From: Adineta vaga
Lineage: Eukaryota > Rotifera
Length of the DNA stretch: 64,000 nucleotides
NCBI GenBank assembly: GCA_021613535.1
Contig: CP075492.1
Span: forward strand, 2,480,001-2,544,000
Reading direction: 5' to 3'
In this document: piece by piece, positions 36,001-48,588 of the stretch
How positions within the stretch are numbered: the first letter of the stretch is position 1
Layout: every line of letters begins with the position of its first letter
The notes under the pieces: model-generated
Seen by the model: the letters and a program-made list of their open reading frames with translations, nothing else
What the model was told of the DNA's origin: nothing
Databases searched by the model: none
Position numbers and translations under genes: made by a program

Positions 36001-39000
36001 CACCATCACCTGATAATACAAAACGAACATTAGATTTTGTTCCTGCACCTTTTCGTTGACCAGTAAAAACAATAATTTCATAAAAATATTCATCGAATTG
36101 ATCATTATCAGGTAACGGTGTTACTCCCAACTAAATAAACAACAACATTAACTTTCTCTTTCTTTCACTTTCTCTTTCTTACCTTTTGAATATCTTTTCG
36201 ATCTTTATATCTCGCATAGATCACTATGACAATATATAAAACTAATACACAAATTATAGTCAAATAAATTGTTTTATTCTTCGCGAAATCTGCATTAGCA
36301 AAAACATAACTCCAATTGACTGGTGTTGGTAAAACAACAAATCCACCAGCAAAACTTGTTAAATGAGTTGATAAACATTGAGTTTGAAAACGATTTGTCA
36401 ATGGACCAACAATTAATCCATCAAATTTCCATTGATCTGTTTGTTGACGATAATAACAGCAAGCTGCATAGATTCTCAACTCATAATTAGCTGTAAAAAT
36501 AACTGGTTCATCTTGAATTGGTGGATTTGTTATTGATGATGAATTTGAACAGATTATTTGTTGTTCAGTTGAATTTAATTCTCGTAAACCAATTACAATT
36601 GATGTATGATCAATAGATTGTTGATTATCAATATAATATGTATAAAGATTTTCATCGGAGAAATCTGTTGAAGGACAAAATATTTTCCAACCATCAATTT
36701 GTTTGTTTGAACTGTTTAATTGTGGAATTTGATCAAATTTATAAATAAATAAATAAGAAAGAGAAGAATTTAGTGGATGAATTTCAAAATGTGTTGATCT
36801 TGGAAGAGAATTTGTGATATTAATGTAATGAAATGAAAATAATTGTTTATTTGAAATTGAATTCATTGATGTAACATTTTGGAAAATCATTTCAGGAATA
36901 AAAAGATTTGGATCACGAGGAATAAGAATTTCAATTGGATGAGAAAGATTTGTTTGAATAAAAATTTCATTTTCATTTCGATCAAGAAGTGAAAGTGTTA
37001 CTGATCGAGATAAATTTGTATCTTTTGATGAAGATTTCCATTGATTAACTGTTGCAAGTGATTCTAATATTGACTAAATTATAATATAAATTTATTCTTT
37101 ATTTTTCTTAGAAAGAAAATAAAATTTACTCGAATTAAAATTGCTGAATTATTATTCTGATCGAATTGAATCATATCAGGAAATTGAATTTGAGCATTAT
37201 CCATTTGTTTTATAAGTTTATTTGATAAAGAATCAATTGATATTTTTTCAACTGACATAAATACTTGACTTGTATTAATCAGAAAATTTTGTCCAATATT
37301 TAAATGATTACGTAATGATGAAGTTAATAATGTAATCATTTTATTATTTTGATTAAAAATTTCGTTAGCTAATTGATTTTGATAATATTTATTTCGATTT
37401 TTATCAAGTGTTTCCCAGGAAAAATCATCTCCATCAGCAAATGAATCTTTTAATAAAATCAAATAAAATCAATAATAATAATGAAAAAGAATCAATTTTA
37501 CTTGGATTTGACCATTCAAATTCAACATCCGTATCATAATCATCAGGAAATTTTCTTGCACGGGTTGAATCTAAATCTAAAACAATTGTTCGTTCTTGTA
37601 ATGGACCATTTACAGCCTAAAATTGTATCAAAATTCTCTAACTTAAACTGATAAAAATTCGATGAAACTTACAGCTAAAACATTAGCAGCACATTCCATA
37701 AGTTGAGTTGCAGCCATTTGAACATCTTCATATGGAATCTGTGCTGACATTGATGATAAAGCAAGAGTTAATTGATAGCATCGATCCGATGCAATTGTCT
37801 AATTAAGAAGAAGAAGAAGAACGAAGGAAGAATTCGACAAATAAAAGAAAGAATGTGAAAACTGACTAATGTTGTTCGAGTTAATTCATTTGTTGCAGAA
37901 GTTAATTGTGCTAATGCTGTCGCTTGTAATTTAACACTATTTGCTGTTGTTATAGCAAGTTTTGATGTTGATGTAATCAAATATTCTCGAACATTTGCAT
38001 AAATATTCACTTGTTTTTCATATTCTTCTAAAGCTGTTTGATTCAATAACATTGAATTCTAAAGAAAATGAAATTTCTATTAAAAAAATCGTTAATTCTA
38101 ATTTTTACTTCATGTGATATTTGTTCTTCTAATGATGAAACTGAAATACTTGTTATTGGTATTCCATCTATTAAAAGAAAAATCGAAGAAAATTTTCTTA
38201 GATTAAATGAAATTTTACTTGAAAAAGCTTTGTCAATGATATCATTATTAATTTGATTAATATCTTGTGAAAGTGAAATGATCAATTGTCCAACAATATT
38301 TTGATTTTCACTTGCAAGTAATCGAACAATAGGATTATTTGGAATTTCATTGGATGAATTTTGAATTTGATTGAAAAAATTTGAAATTGATATCGAATCG
38401 AAGTGAATGTGAACTGTTGGTAGAAAAAATTCAGTAGTACAATAGAATGCATCTCGAATATGAACAATTAAATGAAGTAAAGATGTTTGATTATCAATCG
38501 CTGGTAATCGAACTTGAAATATTGATTCAGATGAAAATGCAACAATGATTTTCTTCAAAGAATTATTCGTCCAAACTACAAAAGAAATCTAAAGTTTTAT
38601 AGAAGAAAATATGATATTATACCATAGAGAGCATAATCACGAATACCGTCATTATCAAGCCATTGTGAACATGAAATAGTAAAGATTGTATTTATTGTAC
38701 CATTGAGAGAATCGATTGAACAAAAGCCATTGTATGGTGGTTGATTAATGAGAAAATTTAATGAACTTGAACTTGTTTCTGTTAAAAATGAATAAATAGT
38801 TTCAAATCGCCATAGATAAATTTGAGGATGACCTAAAAATAAATCATCCGTTGCTGTAAAATTACTTGTATTTGTACCTAAAATATGACAAATATATATG
38901 GGAGAAAATAAACAAAAAAAAGAATCTTTACCGAAAAACCAAATATCTTCATAATTATTTTTTTGATTGAATAAAATCCATTGAGTGATATTTGAAGATG

Positions 39001-42000
39001 AATTTCTTTGTCCATAATAAATATTCCAAGTGATATTTTGTAATTTAGTACAATTTCCTTGACATGCTGAGAATAGAGCAACCTGTGTCGTAGGATTAAC
39101 AAGTTGAAATTCGACATGCGGTGTACATAAAGTGTGAATAATACAACTAAATATTATATATATTTATTAATTTTGATATAGAAAATCTTACCTCATAAGA
39201 ACCATATGTGGATGAGTATCTTCGATATTAACAAGTAAATAACCAGTTGCTTGAAGAGATGGACTTCGACGATTTGTCATGCGAATCATAAATTGATATG
39301 TTTGATTCGATTGAAATGAATATGATTGAAGAGTAGTTGATGATTTGATTGAATTAGAAAATAATATATTTGTTCGATTTATTAAACATGATGGATTTGA
39401 TGGATCATTTCTTGTATCATCGATAGTTAATAATGTATCATTGAGTTTTGGAAAATCATATAAACCATAGATTCGACAATAGTATTCATAATTCCAATCC
39501 TATTCAATGAAAATGAACAAAACAAAAATTCATATTTTTTTATATTTAAATTTACCGTGGCGTTAAAGATGTTTTCATCTGGATTTATTGAATATAGTCC
39601 TGGATTCATTTCAAGATCTTGTTCTCTTCCACGTGTAATCATTGATGTACCATATTGAATCAAATTGGCTTGAATTTCTGATAGAATTATTCGAACATAA
39701 ACAGATGATGCTATTGTTGAGTTTGAGAAATTAGCTGTTCTAACAGATAATATCAATTCATAGATTCCATATGATAATGTACGTGCAGGAATAGATAAAT
39801 CTGTTAATGTTGTTTTAATTGATGGATCTAGGTGAATCGAATTTGTACAATTTAAACTACAATTTAGAATTGTCCATTGAACAGTAAAGGATAAAGAAGT
39901 GTTACACAAGAATTCAATAAGTGAATGAATATATAAATCTTCACTATATCGAAATTCAATGGGAGATAATAATGTAGATTGACCAGGTTTCAGTGATACT
40001 CTTGGAATAAAACAAGAAGTTGTTTTAGTGCTAGTCGAAGTTGTTGAAGTACTTGTTGAAGTGCTTGAAGTGCTGGTCGAGGATGTTGAGGTAGTCGAAG
40101 TACTAGTGGATGTTGTGGAAGTGCTTGTACTACTGCTGGACGTTGTTGAAGTGCTGGTGGAGGAGGTCGAAGTAGTCGAGGTGCTAGTGGATGTTGTGGA
40201 AGTGCTTGTAGTGCTTGTTGAGGTACTTGAAGTGCTCGTAGAGGATGTTGAGGTACTAGTGGATGTTGTTGAAGTGCTGGTCGAGGTGCTTGTGGTGCTC
40301 GTAGAGGATGTTGAGGTACTAGTGGATGTTGTTGAAGTGCTGGTCGAGGATGTCGAAGTAGTGGAAGTGCTAGTAGAGGACGTTGAGGTGCTTGTAGTGC
40401 TGGTCGAGGTGCTTGTGGTGCTCGTAGAGGATGTTGAGGTGCTTGTAGTGCTTGTTGAGGTACTAGTGGATGTTGTTGAAGTGCTGGTCGAGGATGTCGA
40501 AGTAGTGGAAGTGCTAGTAGAGGACGTTGAGGTGCTTGTAGTGCTGGTCGAGGTGCTTGTGGTGCTCGTAGAGGATGTTGAGGTGCTTGTAGTGCTTGTT
40601 GAGGTACTAGTGGATGTTGTTGAAGTGCTGGTCGAGGATGTCGAAGTAGTGGAAGTGCTAGTAGAGGACGTTGAGGTGCTTGTAGTGCTGGTCGAGGTAC
40701 TTGAAGTGCTCGTAGAGGATGTTGAGGTACTAGTGGATGTTGTTGAAGTGCTGGTCGAGGATGTCGAAGTAGTGGAAGTGCTAGTAGAGGACGTTGAGGT
40801 GCTTGTAGTGCTGGTCGAGGTACTTGAAGTGCTCGTAGAGGATGTTGAGGTACTAGTGGATGTTGTTGAAGTGCTGGTCGAGGATGTCGAAGTAGTGGAA
40901 GTGCTAGTAGAGGATGTTGAGGTGGGTACTAGTGGATGTTGTTGAAGTGCTGGTCGAGGTGCTTGTGGTGCTCGTAGAGGATGTTGAGGTACTAGTGGAT
41001 GTTGTTGAAGTGCTTGTACTGCTGCTAGACGTTGTTGAAGTGCTGGTTGAGGATGTCGAAGTAGTGGAAGTGCTAGTAGAGGTTGTTGAGGTACTTGTGG
41101 TAGTTGTTGAAGTCGTGGTTGTTGGATCCAAAACATCAAGGATCCAGAATGTTGGATCAATGATTGCACCACTTTCAGCACCTTCAATCATTCATTATTT
41201 TAATTTTCTCTCTCATGCTCTAAATGATCATTTAAAAATTACTTACCACAAAATTGTTTTGCCAAAGCGACACCTAAAATGAAAAACAAAATTGAGATCA
41301 ATTAAGGCACAGAAATTCAAGTATACCTCTATCCATTGTCACATAATACAAGTGTCCAGGAATCCATGGTGCCACTGTAAAAATTGATGAGAATGCTATC
41401 ATTTTTGTATGTTACTTCTGGTGCCGAAGAACAATCAAATGTCGAAACATTTGTACTCGTATTAGCGTCATGAAAATAAATATTAACACCAGTACGCATC
41501 GGTCGATAAGGCTTTTTTGTAGCTAGAAAATATAAATAACATTTCGATCTTCGAAAAAAAAAATTTACAAGTTTTAGAAGGGAAGTTTTTCTACGAAAGT
41601 GTACTACATCGTATGCATATTATTATTTAGTGGATATAGATGTGGAAGATAGTAGTATTTTGTTCATATCCATACTTCTCAATAACAACAAAATATTTGA
41701 TCAGTGGAAAAGACTTAATGATCAGTATTTAGCCTAATGATAAGTTATAATATCTCTGCCAATATGAAACATATTACTTTGAATAGAGAAGAGAGTTTGA
41801 TCTTGAAGAATGAGAGCAGGCATTGCTGGTCTTATGATATCGATTGCTTCGGTATCAACCATGAATGTGAAGCACGATTGATTGGACGCAATTTGATTAT
41901 TATCTATAGCTATGGCACAGAAAAATTGTGGACCAAATTGAGCACTAGTGGGAATCCAGTTGAGGGTGATTTGATACGTTGCTAGTATAAAAGAGATAAA

Positions 42001-43174
42001 AACAACAGAACGAACGAAATAGAATATGTACTAACTAAGGTTAAGAGCAATAATATTACTCTTTATCATACCAACTGGAGAAGTAGTCTGAAACTGTACA
42101 ATACTTGTTCCAGGACAATAAGTTAGTGCTATAATGTATTCAGTAACAGAGGATCCAACAGGCACATTAAAACAAACTTGGAAAACAAATAATCATGAAC
42201 AATCAAATAGTATATAATAAGAGTATATATCCTACCTCCATTTGCTCGACCGCCAAAAATAGCTGGTGGAGTAGTACAACCGGCTGCCAGATTATAGCCA
42301 TAGAATAAAAACTGAATAGGAACCGAACTCATTGGTGTCACTGATGTACTATTATAATAATCTTCTACTTGTAATGCAACTCCTGCAAGTAAGAAGCAGT
42401 GGTAAGTGTAAAGATAATCGTACAATTATATGGAATGAGAACAGCACCGGGTACACCATTACATATTCCGCCACATTCATCATAGTTGTTGATATTAACC
42501 GTTGTATTACTCGTTGCCCATCGACATTTTATTATGTCAGTTGTATCATAATCAAATATTGGTATAGTATATATATATTGGACATTTACTGCTTTATAGA
42601 CGATAGGAACAATCATGCCAATGGGACTCGTGTTAATAAAGCCATCTGGTCGAAGAGCTGTGTTAATTCGACTAACAACATACCACGGTGTAGAACCTCC
42701 AACTATCAATTGATTCATCCAAGCACTGGAGGAATAATAAATACTGAATGCGATGTTGATCGGGACGGTAAATGCTTGAGAATATTCTCCAGAAGAAGTA
42801 TCCAGCGCAATGCTATAATCGGTACAATACGTTAGTAGGCTCATATTACTCCAATGAGTACAGTTGCCACTTGTACAAAGCATATAGGTCGCAGGCTGTC
42901 CGATCATAGGATTTTGTGCGGCAATAGAACCGTCATTGCAAAAATAGCTAACAGAAAAAGAACGGCGCCATGACCATCGTTCACGTACGATAAGAGTAAA
43001 TGTGGAACCTGATGGAGTATTATTGTAAGGACGCCTAGAAAATTCAAGTTTACATAAAATTATATAATACCTGCAAATAACTGACCATGTAATTATTCCG
43101 CCATAAAAATGAGAGGTATTAATAATCGGCATTTCCAAAAGCAAATAGACGAAAATCAAACGGTTGAACATCAT
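33079..43174 (-). CDS. Polycystin-1-like protein (Ser/Thr stalk, REJ, GPS, PLAT, PKD channel) with frame breaks in the N-terminal third
   Basis: About twenty exons, with introns of mostly 40-68 nt. Order from the start at 43174: signal peptide, Cys-rich module (DECGGICNGVPGAVLIP), Ser/Thr stalk (about 40010-41120), REJ region (with FCSIDSLNGTINTIFTISC near 38.7 kb), GPS-like cleavage motif (CLSTHLTSFAG, 36.4 kb), first TM, PLAT/LH2 domain (36.1-35.8 kb), several TM helices, then the polycystin and PKD-channel region to the stop at 33079. Polycystin-1 relatives are large membrane receptors that pair with TRPP channels. The region from REJ to C terminus is intact. The N-terminal third has three breaks: near 42386-42392, an A5 run at 41379-41383, and a four-base insertion at 40921-40926. 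The first intron would be only 36 nt and could also be read through. Confidence 0.75.
40010..41120 (-). repeat. Ser/Thr-coding tandem repeat forming the mucin-like stalk
   Basis: The minus strand reads runs of Thr-Ser-Thr-Ser codons. A higher-order unit of about 120-145 bp containing ACTAGTGGATGTTGTTGAAG (plus-strand reading) recurs near 40255, 40318, 40464, 40604, 40729, 40850, 40927 and 40989. Mid-array units are almost identical, which implies recent expansion or gene conversion. One copy carries an extra four bases (near 40921-40926), which shifts the frame between the two halves of the stalk. Confidence 0.85.
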
Positions 43175-45320
43175 TTTCTAGAATACATAGCACCCACATA
43201 TTTTATATAGTAATTCTCTTACATCAGTTTACAGAAAGGTTTTAAAAAGATTGAACTGAGAGGGGACTTGCTGATTCTATTGTCTTGGCACCGTTAGAAT
43301 CTGAATAATACAATAAGTCCATCCGATAAATCGAAACGGTTTTAGGAAAACGGATCCTGCATTACTAGGGCCCTTGAGAATTTTAGGATCAACTGTTTCT
43401 TCATCAATTGAGCTGAAATTTTATTTCACTCTAAACAACTGTAATTTCCACCGATTTTAGAAAATTATCTACAGCTTTAAAGTATTCATTTGCTGCATTC
43501 CTTTTATACCAAGTATATGTGTATAACGCTTGAAAAGGAATATAAGATAAAAAGATAGACTTATACATGCACCTGTTAGTCATTGAAGTGCTTTAGTTAA
43601 GTACTGACGAGGATGTATAGTACAAATGGACAACTCAACCTGTGGAGTTAGTTTCTCAAAAATAATGGATAGTGTTAGAGAACCCGTAATTGCCTTTTAA
43701 TCGATTTGGTAGATTGAAAGTTTTTCTCAACAATTATGCTCACAAAGAAACCACATCAAGTGACAGAATTCTGTAAGACACATATTGAGCCCATCAAAGG
43801 AATTTTTCTCCAAAGATCTTTACTGACAAGTTGCGATCGTTTCGTTGACTTTCAATTATCCTTGAAACCCTTACTATAAAGTCAGACAGCAAAAATTTTA
43901 TTCAAAAACATTTGAATCACAATGATCGAATTGTTTAGTCTTCTTTGGCTAAATCTAAATCGTTTGAGATTGATACATATCTAATACAAGCAACCAATAA
44001 TACTCTCTATAGCTCAAGAAATCATAGCTTCGTTTGAGACTCAAAGGTTTCTTCTTCTACATTATGTCTCTGATTGATATTGATTAGAAGTCTAACTGAG
44101 TAGAATCTTACGAAAGTTAAATATGTTTCTTAGTCTAATAGTTATATCCTATTTCTTTCAGTTAGTTATTTTAAATCTTTCATCGCAAAAGTTACTTACT
44201 TTGAGATATGTTAATTTTCTATGAGTATTGCAGAAAAATGAAACAAAAAAAACAACCAATATAATATAAGAAAATCTTATTTTATATAGACGCAATTACT
44301 TCTAAGAAAAAAAACAAGGAGAAACAGTTTTCAGTATTTTTTGTGTAATATAATTGAGTGCAGTTTGTCAGGGTAAGGAGCAGTTTCTGAGAAAAACTTT
44401 ATTCTCGGAAATTAAAATGTATAAGCAAATGATGAACTACTCTTGGTAAAAGTTCATTATGCATCTTTAAAGTCTGTCAGTATAAAAATTGATCTGAAAT
44501 ATTTTTTCCTATAATGGTTTTGATTATAGGCACAGTTATAATTCTTTTTCTAATTGATTACATTGGAAATTAGATATATACATAAGTTTTATACTGTATC
44601 AAAGTTGTTTCTGGCAGAGACTTCCTATACATACTTCTTGTTGCAATAGGGTAGAAATGATTTAAATATAATCCTTTTAAACTGACAAAAAACTGTAGTA
44701 TGAAATTGATTGAAGTTCAGAATTTGTTTAAATTCTGCGTAAAAAGTATGATCATTGAATCCTGACCGTCCGTGCGAGTCAAACAAAAAGAAGTTAAGAG
44801 AGAAAAACTCTATCAATGGAGCAATAGCAACGATAGACATCATCAGGAAAAAGACAATTAACAAAATGTATATGCAAAATCTTTCCGATGTTTTTTATGC
44901 GCAAATTCATACGATGTACTTCTAGGAAATTTGTTTTTCTTTCTTCGAAAAGTCAATTAAATTTTTCATCGATTATTTACCTGTCCGATAAAGGAAATGC
45001 ATTCACAGAAACTAGTCTAGATATTCTAAAACAGCAACACCCAAATGGAGCACTTTTATATTGATTAGAATTGTTCCGATATTTTTTATGTTGCAATCAT
45101 GTTCTTATTACACGATGAGAGAAGAAATAATAAAAAAACTTCCGCAGAGAAAAACACTTGCACATTGATTTTACTTATGTAAAATACACAACCCTAACTA
45201 TAGTTCACAGAAAAAGTCTAGTTTTATGGAAATTATTTCTATGCAAACACGATATTTTTTTGAACAAGTACAATCGAACTTTTCCATACTCATGATTCTT
45301 CTTATGATATTAAACAGCTT
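43175..45320. other. Long spacer without a supported gene
   Basis: About 2.1 kb of AT-rich DNA. A short minus-strand open frame near 44625-44864 is not convincing. No hairpin until H11. Confidence 0.5.
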
Positions 45321-45400
45321 GTTTAGGGTGTGGTGGGGTGGGTGTGAGTGTGGATGTGGATGTAGGTGAGTATTAAATCTATTTAACACCCACACTCACT
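45321..45400. repeat. Telomere-like TGTGGG hairpin H11
   Basis: The left arm TTTAGGGTGTGGTGGGGTGG continues G/T-rich to 45367. The right arm is ACACCCACACTCACTGCAC. The loop TATTAAATCTATTTAA is AT-rich. Confidence 0.8.
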
Positions 45401-45689
45401 GCACATCGTTCCTATTTTACATTATGCGAGCAAATATCCTATCGAGCAAGTGTACTAGTGCGTCAATGTGCGAGCGAGCAACTGTCCGTTTTCCAAAGAT
45501 AGAGCTTTTCCCGCTCTGTCAGACATTATAGAAAGAATGTTATGTAAGCCTACTAAAAGATATTAAACTGTCACTGATCGTACTTTTGATATGCCCTAAG
45601 TATGTTTGTTTGTTTTTTTCAGAAAAAAAAAGATTATATATTGTATGAAAAATTAAATAAAACTATTTGGTCATTTAATTATAATATGA

Positions 45690-46016
45690 CGGAAGATCCA
45701 TTTAATCATTTATATTCGTCATAGAGAAATTATCAAACAATCTGTCAATTATTTTCCACATGCTACTAAATCAACGATTGTTTCTTCGCAATTTTCATTC
45801 GAAGAAATGAGGAAACTTTTACTACATGCACAAAATATTCATACATTAAAATTTAATTCAACTTTATTTGATCAAATTGATTTTTATTTGAAGATAGATT
45901 TAAAAAAAGTAATTATTTGTAGAACAATGATATTAAATAAAATTCAACTATTTACTATTCTCTTTCCTCGAATAGAATATCTTATTATTCGACACTCACA
46001 CCCTCATTTTTTATAA
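45690..46016 (+). pseudogene. F-box/LRR-like protein fragment
   Basis: About 108 codons with leucine-rich-repeat-like spacing: YFPHATKSTIVSSQFSF, then LLLHAQNIHTLKF and LFTILFPRIEYLII. It has no start and ends abruptly in HSHPHFL, encoded by a single CACTCACACCCTC arm. This wording is typical of the F-box/LRR families that bdelloids carry in many copies. I read it as a fragment cut off at a telomere-like arm. Confidence 0.4.
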
Positions 46017-46298
46017 AAATACCTTTTTCATTAATATGCGTACATCTATTATCTCTAACTGTTCGAAATATAAAAAAAGAAGTCATCATTACTCTACTTT
46101 TCTTTTCATTCTCTTCATTGTTATACAGAATTTATTCTTTGCTACATGATGATACAGCATTATACACGAATAGTCCTTGTCATATAGAGAAAGAAAAAAA
46201 AGATAACAAATCTGAAGTATAAAAAAAAGAAAAAGTAAAATATAATATTGCAACATTACATTTTACTTTGTAATTTGAGAAAATATCTTTGAATAAAG

Positions 46299-47261
46299 AT
46301 GAAAATCTATTTTCTTTTCGTGATGATAATATCAAATTGTTTAGCTAAATTAGATTCACCACGAACTCTTCATGGTGTATTTTCTGATTCTAATACAACA
46401 CAAGTTTATTATGGATCATTTAATTATGATACAGAACAATTTAATATTTTCAATTCATTAAATATTAAGGATGTTGGTAATCCTAAACGTATAAAATATG
46501 ATGTTTTACCATTAACATATGATCCAAATGATGATGTTATTTATATGGCAGCACCAAATAATGATAATAGACCCATCTTAAGTGTTATTAATGCAACAAA
46601 TGGAAATTTAATATCAACATTTAAATCCATATCTAATACAATTATTTCTCTTCAATTTGATATATTTCAAAAACAATTATTTGCACATATTGAAACTGAG
46701 AAAGAAAATGTCACATTACTTGCAGAAATTGATACAAATAATGGAAATATTAAAGAAACTTTAGCAACAATTCGAGATAGTAAACCAACTCATATGTCAA
46801 GTTATTGTCCAATTTGTCGAAAATATTTTCTTATGATGATTGAAGATCAAAATTTTGTCTATGTTGGTGTTAATACAAGTAATCAAGGTGGTGTAGATTG
46901 GAAAGCAAAACTTAATTATTCACCTATAAGTATGAAATTTGATTATAAAACATTTACAATGTATACAACATATATAAATACAACTATTAGATATGTTTCT
47001 TCAATTGGAATTCTAAATCGAGCAACAGGTGGAATTAGTAAAAATGTTGGAATAATTGCTGATAGTCCAGATATTGGAATTAAGTCACTTTCAGCATTTG
47101 ATATTGCGGAAAAAATATTTTATGCGTCAGTTTCATTAGATGCGGTTTTTCCTGAAGGTGTTTCTTATGTTAATGTAGAGAACGCAAAATCAGGAGTGAT
47201 TTTTCTTACGAAAGCACAATACAATCCATATGCTTGGTTTGTAAAACAATTCGTTCATTAA
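46299..47261 (+). CDS. Secreted hypothetical protein, beta-propeller-like
   Basis: A single exon encodes 320 residues. A clear signal peptide (residues 1-16, ending SNCLA) is followed by repeated strand-turn patterns: VYYGSFNYDTEQFNIF, VIYMAAPNNDNRPILSVI, then KQLFAHIETEKENVTLLAEI and FVYVGVNTSNQGGVDWKAKL. They resemble the hydrophobic-Asn/Asp repeats of six- or seven-bladed propellers, but I cannot name the family. Three cysteines, two of them in a CPIC pair. No membrane helix. The ATG follows an AAAGATGAA context and no other in-frame start precedes it. Intact and probably expressed, since the frame is free of lesions in an AT-rich background. Confidence 0.65.
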   Translation: MKIYFLFVMIISNCLAKLDSPRTLHGVFSDSNTTQVYYGSFNYDTEQFNIFNSLNIKDVGNPKRIKYDVLPLTYDPNDDVIYMAAPNNDNRPILSVINATNGNLISTFKSISNTIISLQFDIFQKQLFAHIETEKENVTLLAEIDTNNGNIKETLATIRDSKPTHMSSYCPICRKYFLMMIEDQNFVYVGVNTSNQGGVDWKAKLNYSPISMKFDYKTFTMYTTYINTTIRYVSSIGILNRATGGISKNVGIIADSPDIGIKSLSAFDIAEKIFYASVSLDAVFPEGVSYVNVENAKSGVIFLTKAQYNPYAWFVKQFVH

Positions 47262-47594
47262 AGAACGAAATAAACACTTTGATTGATAATTTTATTCAAA
47301 TAGGATTATTTTCAGAACATAAAATATATTCTTAAACATTTTGAGGGTGAACTAGAAACAAAAAACGAAGGATTGATAATGAATAAAATCTAAATAAATT
47401 TACAATTAGTATTTCCATTGTTTTTTATAACAACATATATATAATTGAATATGATCCAGTTAATTACTTATGAATATTTAATAACCATTTATAGGAATGT
47501 GTCACTTGTAATAGACAAAGGTGATGGAACAGTTAAATATTAATCATTAAATAATTCACTAAAGAATATGATGATTAGAACGCGTATTTTATAT
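47262..47594. other. Spacer
   Basis: AT-rich; a GAGGGTGA remnant at 47343 is too short to call a hairpin. Confidence 0.4.
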
Positions 47595-48480
47595 TTAACA
47601 AAAGATCATTTTTTTACTTGATGTAGTCACTAAAGTTGGTGATAATGTATTACCAATTGATGAACACTTATATAAAAGTCTAACTTCTTGTATATCAATA
47701 AGACTCATATTATCATAGGGTTCAATTATAATATTAGGTTGAAGTGGCAGTTCTATTTTTGGAAGACCATTTGTTGTAAATGCATCCGATGGATAATGCA
47801 TAACTGAAGTATAATCATATGATGTATTTAGAGTATCTAATGTTGAATAATTTCCTTTATCAAAATTTAATCTCATACCTTCGAAAAACCTAAAAACGAC
47901 AACTAACTGAAATTTTGCCGACAAAATCCAACTGAAACTACTCGTCGGATTTGCGCTATAAAAACGTTTTCATAAGATCTAATAACTACGAATAAAAAAA
48001 TACTCTAATCCAAAACATGTAATAATTCATGCATAATAATTCTTTCATATAAACATACGAAACTATCTAATGTAACTGTACGAATTATTGTTAATCCCAT
48101 ATTTTGTCCAACCTAGAATATTATTGAAAATGTGTTTTTTGTTTATTAAATTCAATTATTTCTATATTATATAACATAAGATGAACAACTATATCCATTA
48201 TTAAATGATATAAGATAGATATCTGAAGAAATTTTTGGTCGAAAATGAATACATTGAACATTATTTATTGCTTCTAAATTTTCCATTTTGTGCATTGTCG
48301 ATGTTATAAATGCTTCTTCTGTTACTGACAAATAATACAATACAAACAAAAAATGCGAATTTGTTAATTTTTTTTTCTTTTTCAAAATATATCAATATTT
48401 ACAATATCCAGGTAAAAATTCATATGGTACAATACCATTTGGCCATGTGGGTGTTAGTGTTGACTGTAACATCATACCCA
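47595..48480 (-). pseudogene. Broken astacin (M12A) metallopeptidase
   Basis: Read leftward: TPTWPNGIVPYEF (the mature N terminus of astacins), then AINNVQCIHFRP and a GYSCSS segment, then the zinc motif HELLHVL, which runs into a TAG where Gly and the third His should be. A damaged stretch follows, then SYDYTSVMHYPSDAF (Met-turn), NMSLIDIQEVRLLYKCS and a stop. The catalytic H-E-x-x-H is present but the full HExxHxxGxxH is lost. No signal or propeptide precedes WPNG; hairpin H12 sits there instead. This is a decayed extracellular protease gene truncated at a palindrome. Confidence 0.6.
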
Positions 48481-48490
48481 CACCCGCAAG
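48445..48490. repeat. Telomere-like hairpin H12
   Basis: CATGTGGGTGTTAGTGTTG faces ATCATACCCACACCCGCAAG. It overlaps the first codons of the truncated astacin. Confidence 0.75.
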
Positions 48491-48588
48491 ATTCTGAAGA
48501 TAAATAAATGTCATATAATAACTTATTAAAAGATCTTAACTATGATTGATATAAATATAATACCGAACAACATCAAAAGTTCACTCAT

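Noticed and set aside
40028-40945. Plus-strand open frame of Val/Glu/Leu repeats
   Set aside because: Shadow of the Ser/Thr stalk repeat on the minus strand; the composition follows from the repeat and it has no start context.
40010-41120. CRISPR-like array of similar units
   Set aside because: Units are coding, of variable spacing, without unique spacers, in a eukaryotic gene.
44625-44864. Minus-strand 79-codon frame with hydrophobic start
   Set aside because: Isolated in a 2-kb empty region, no recognisable motif.
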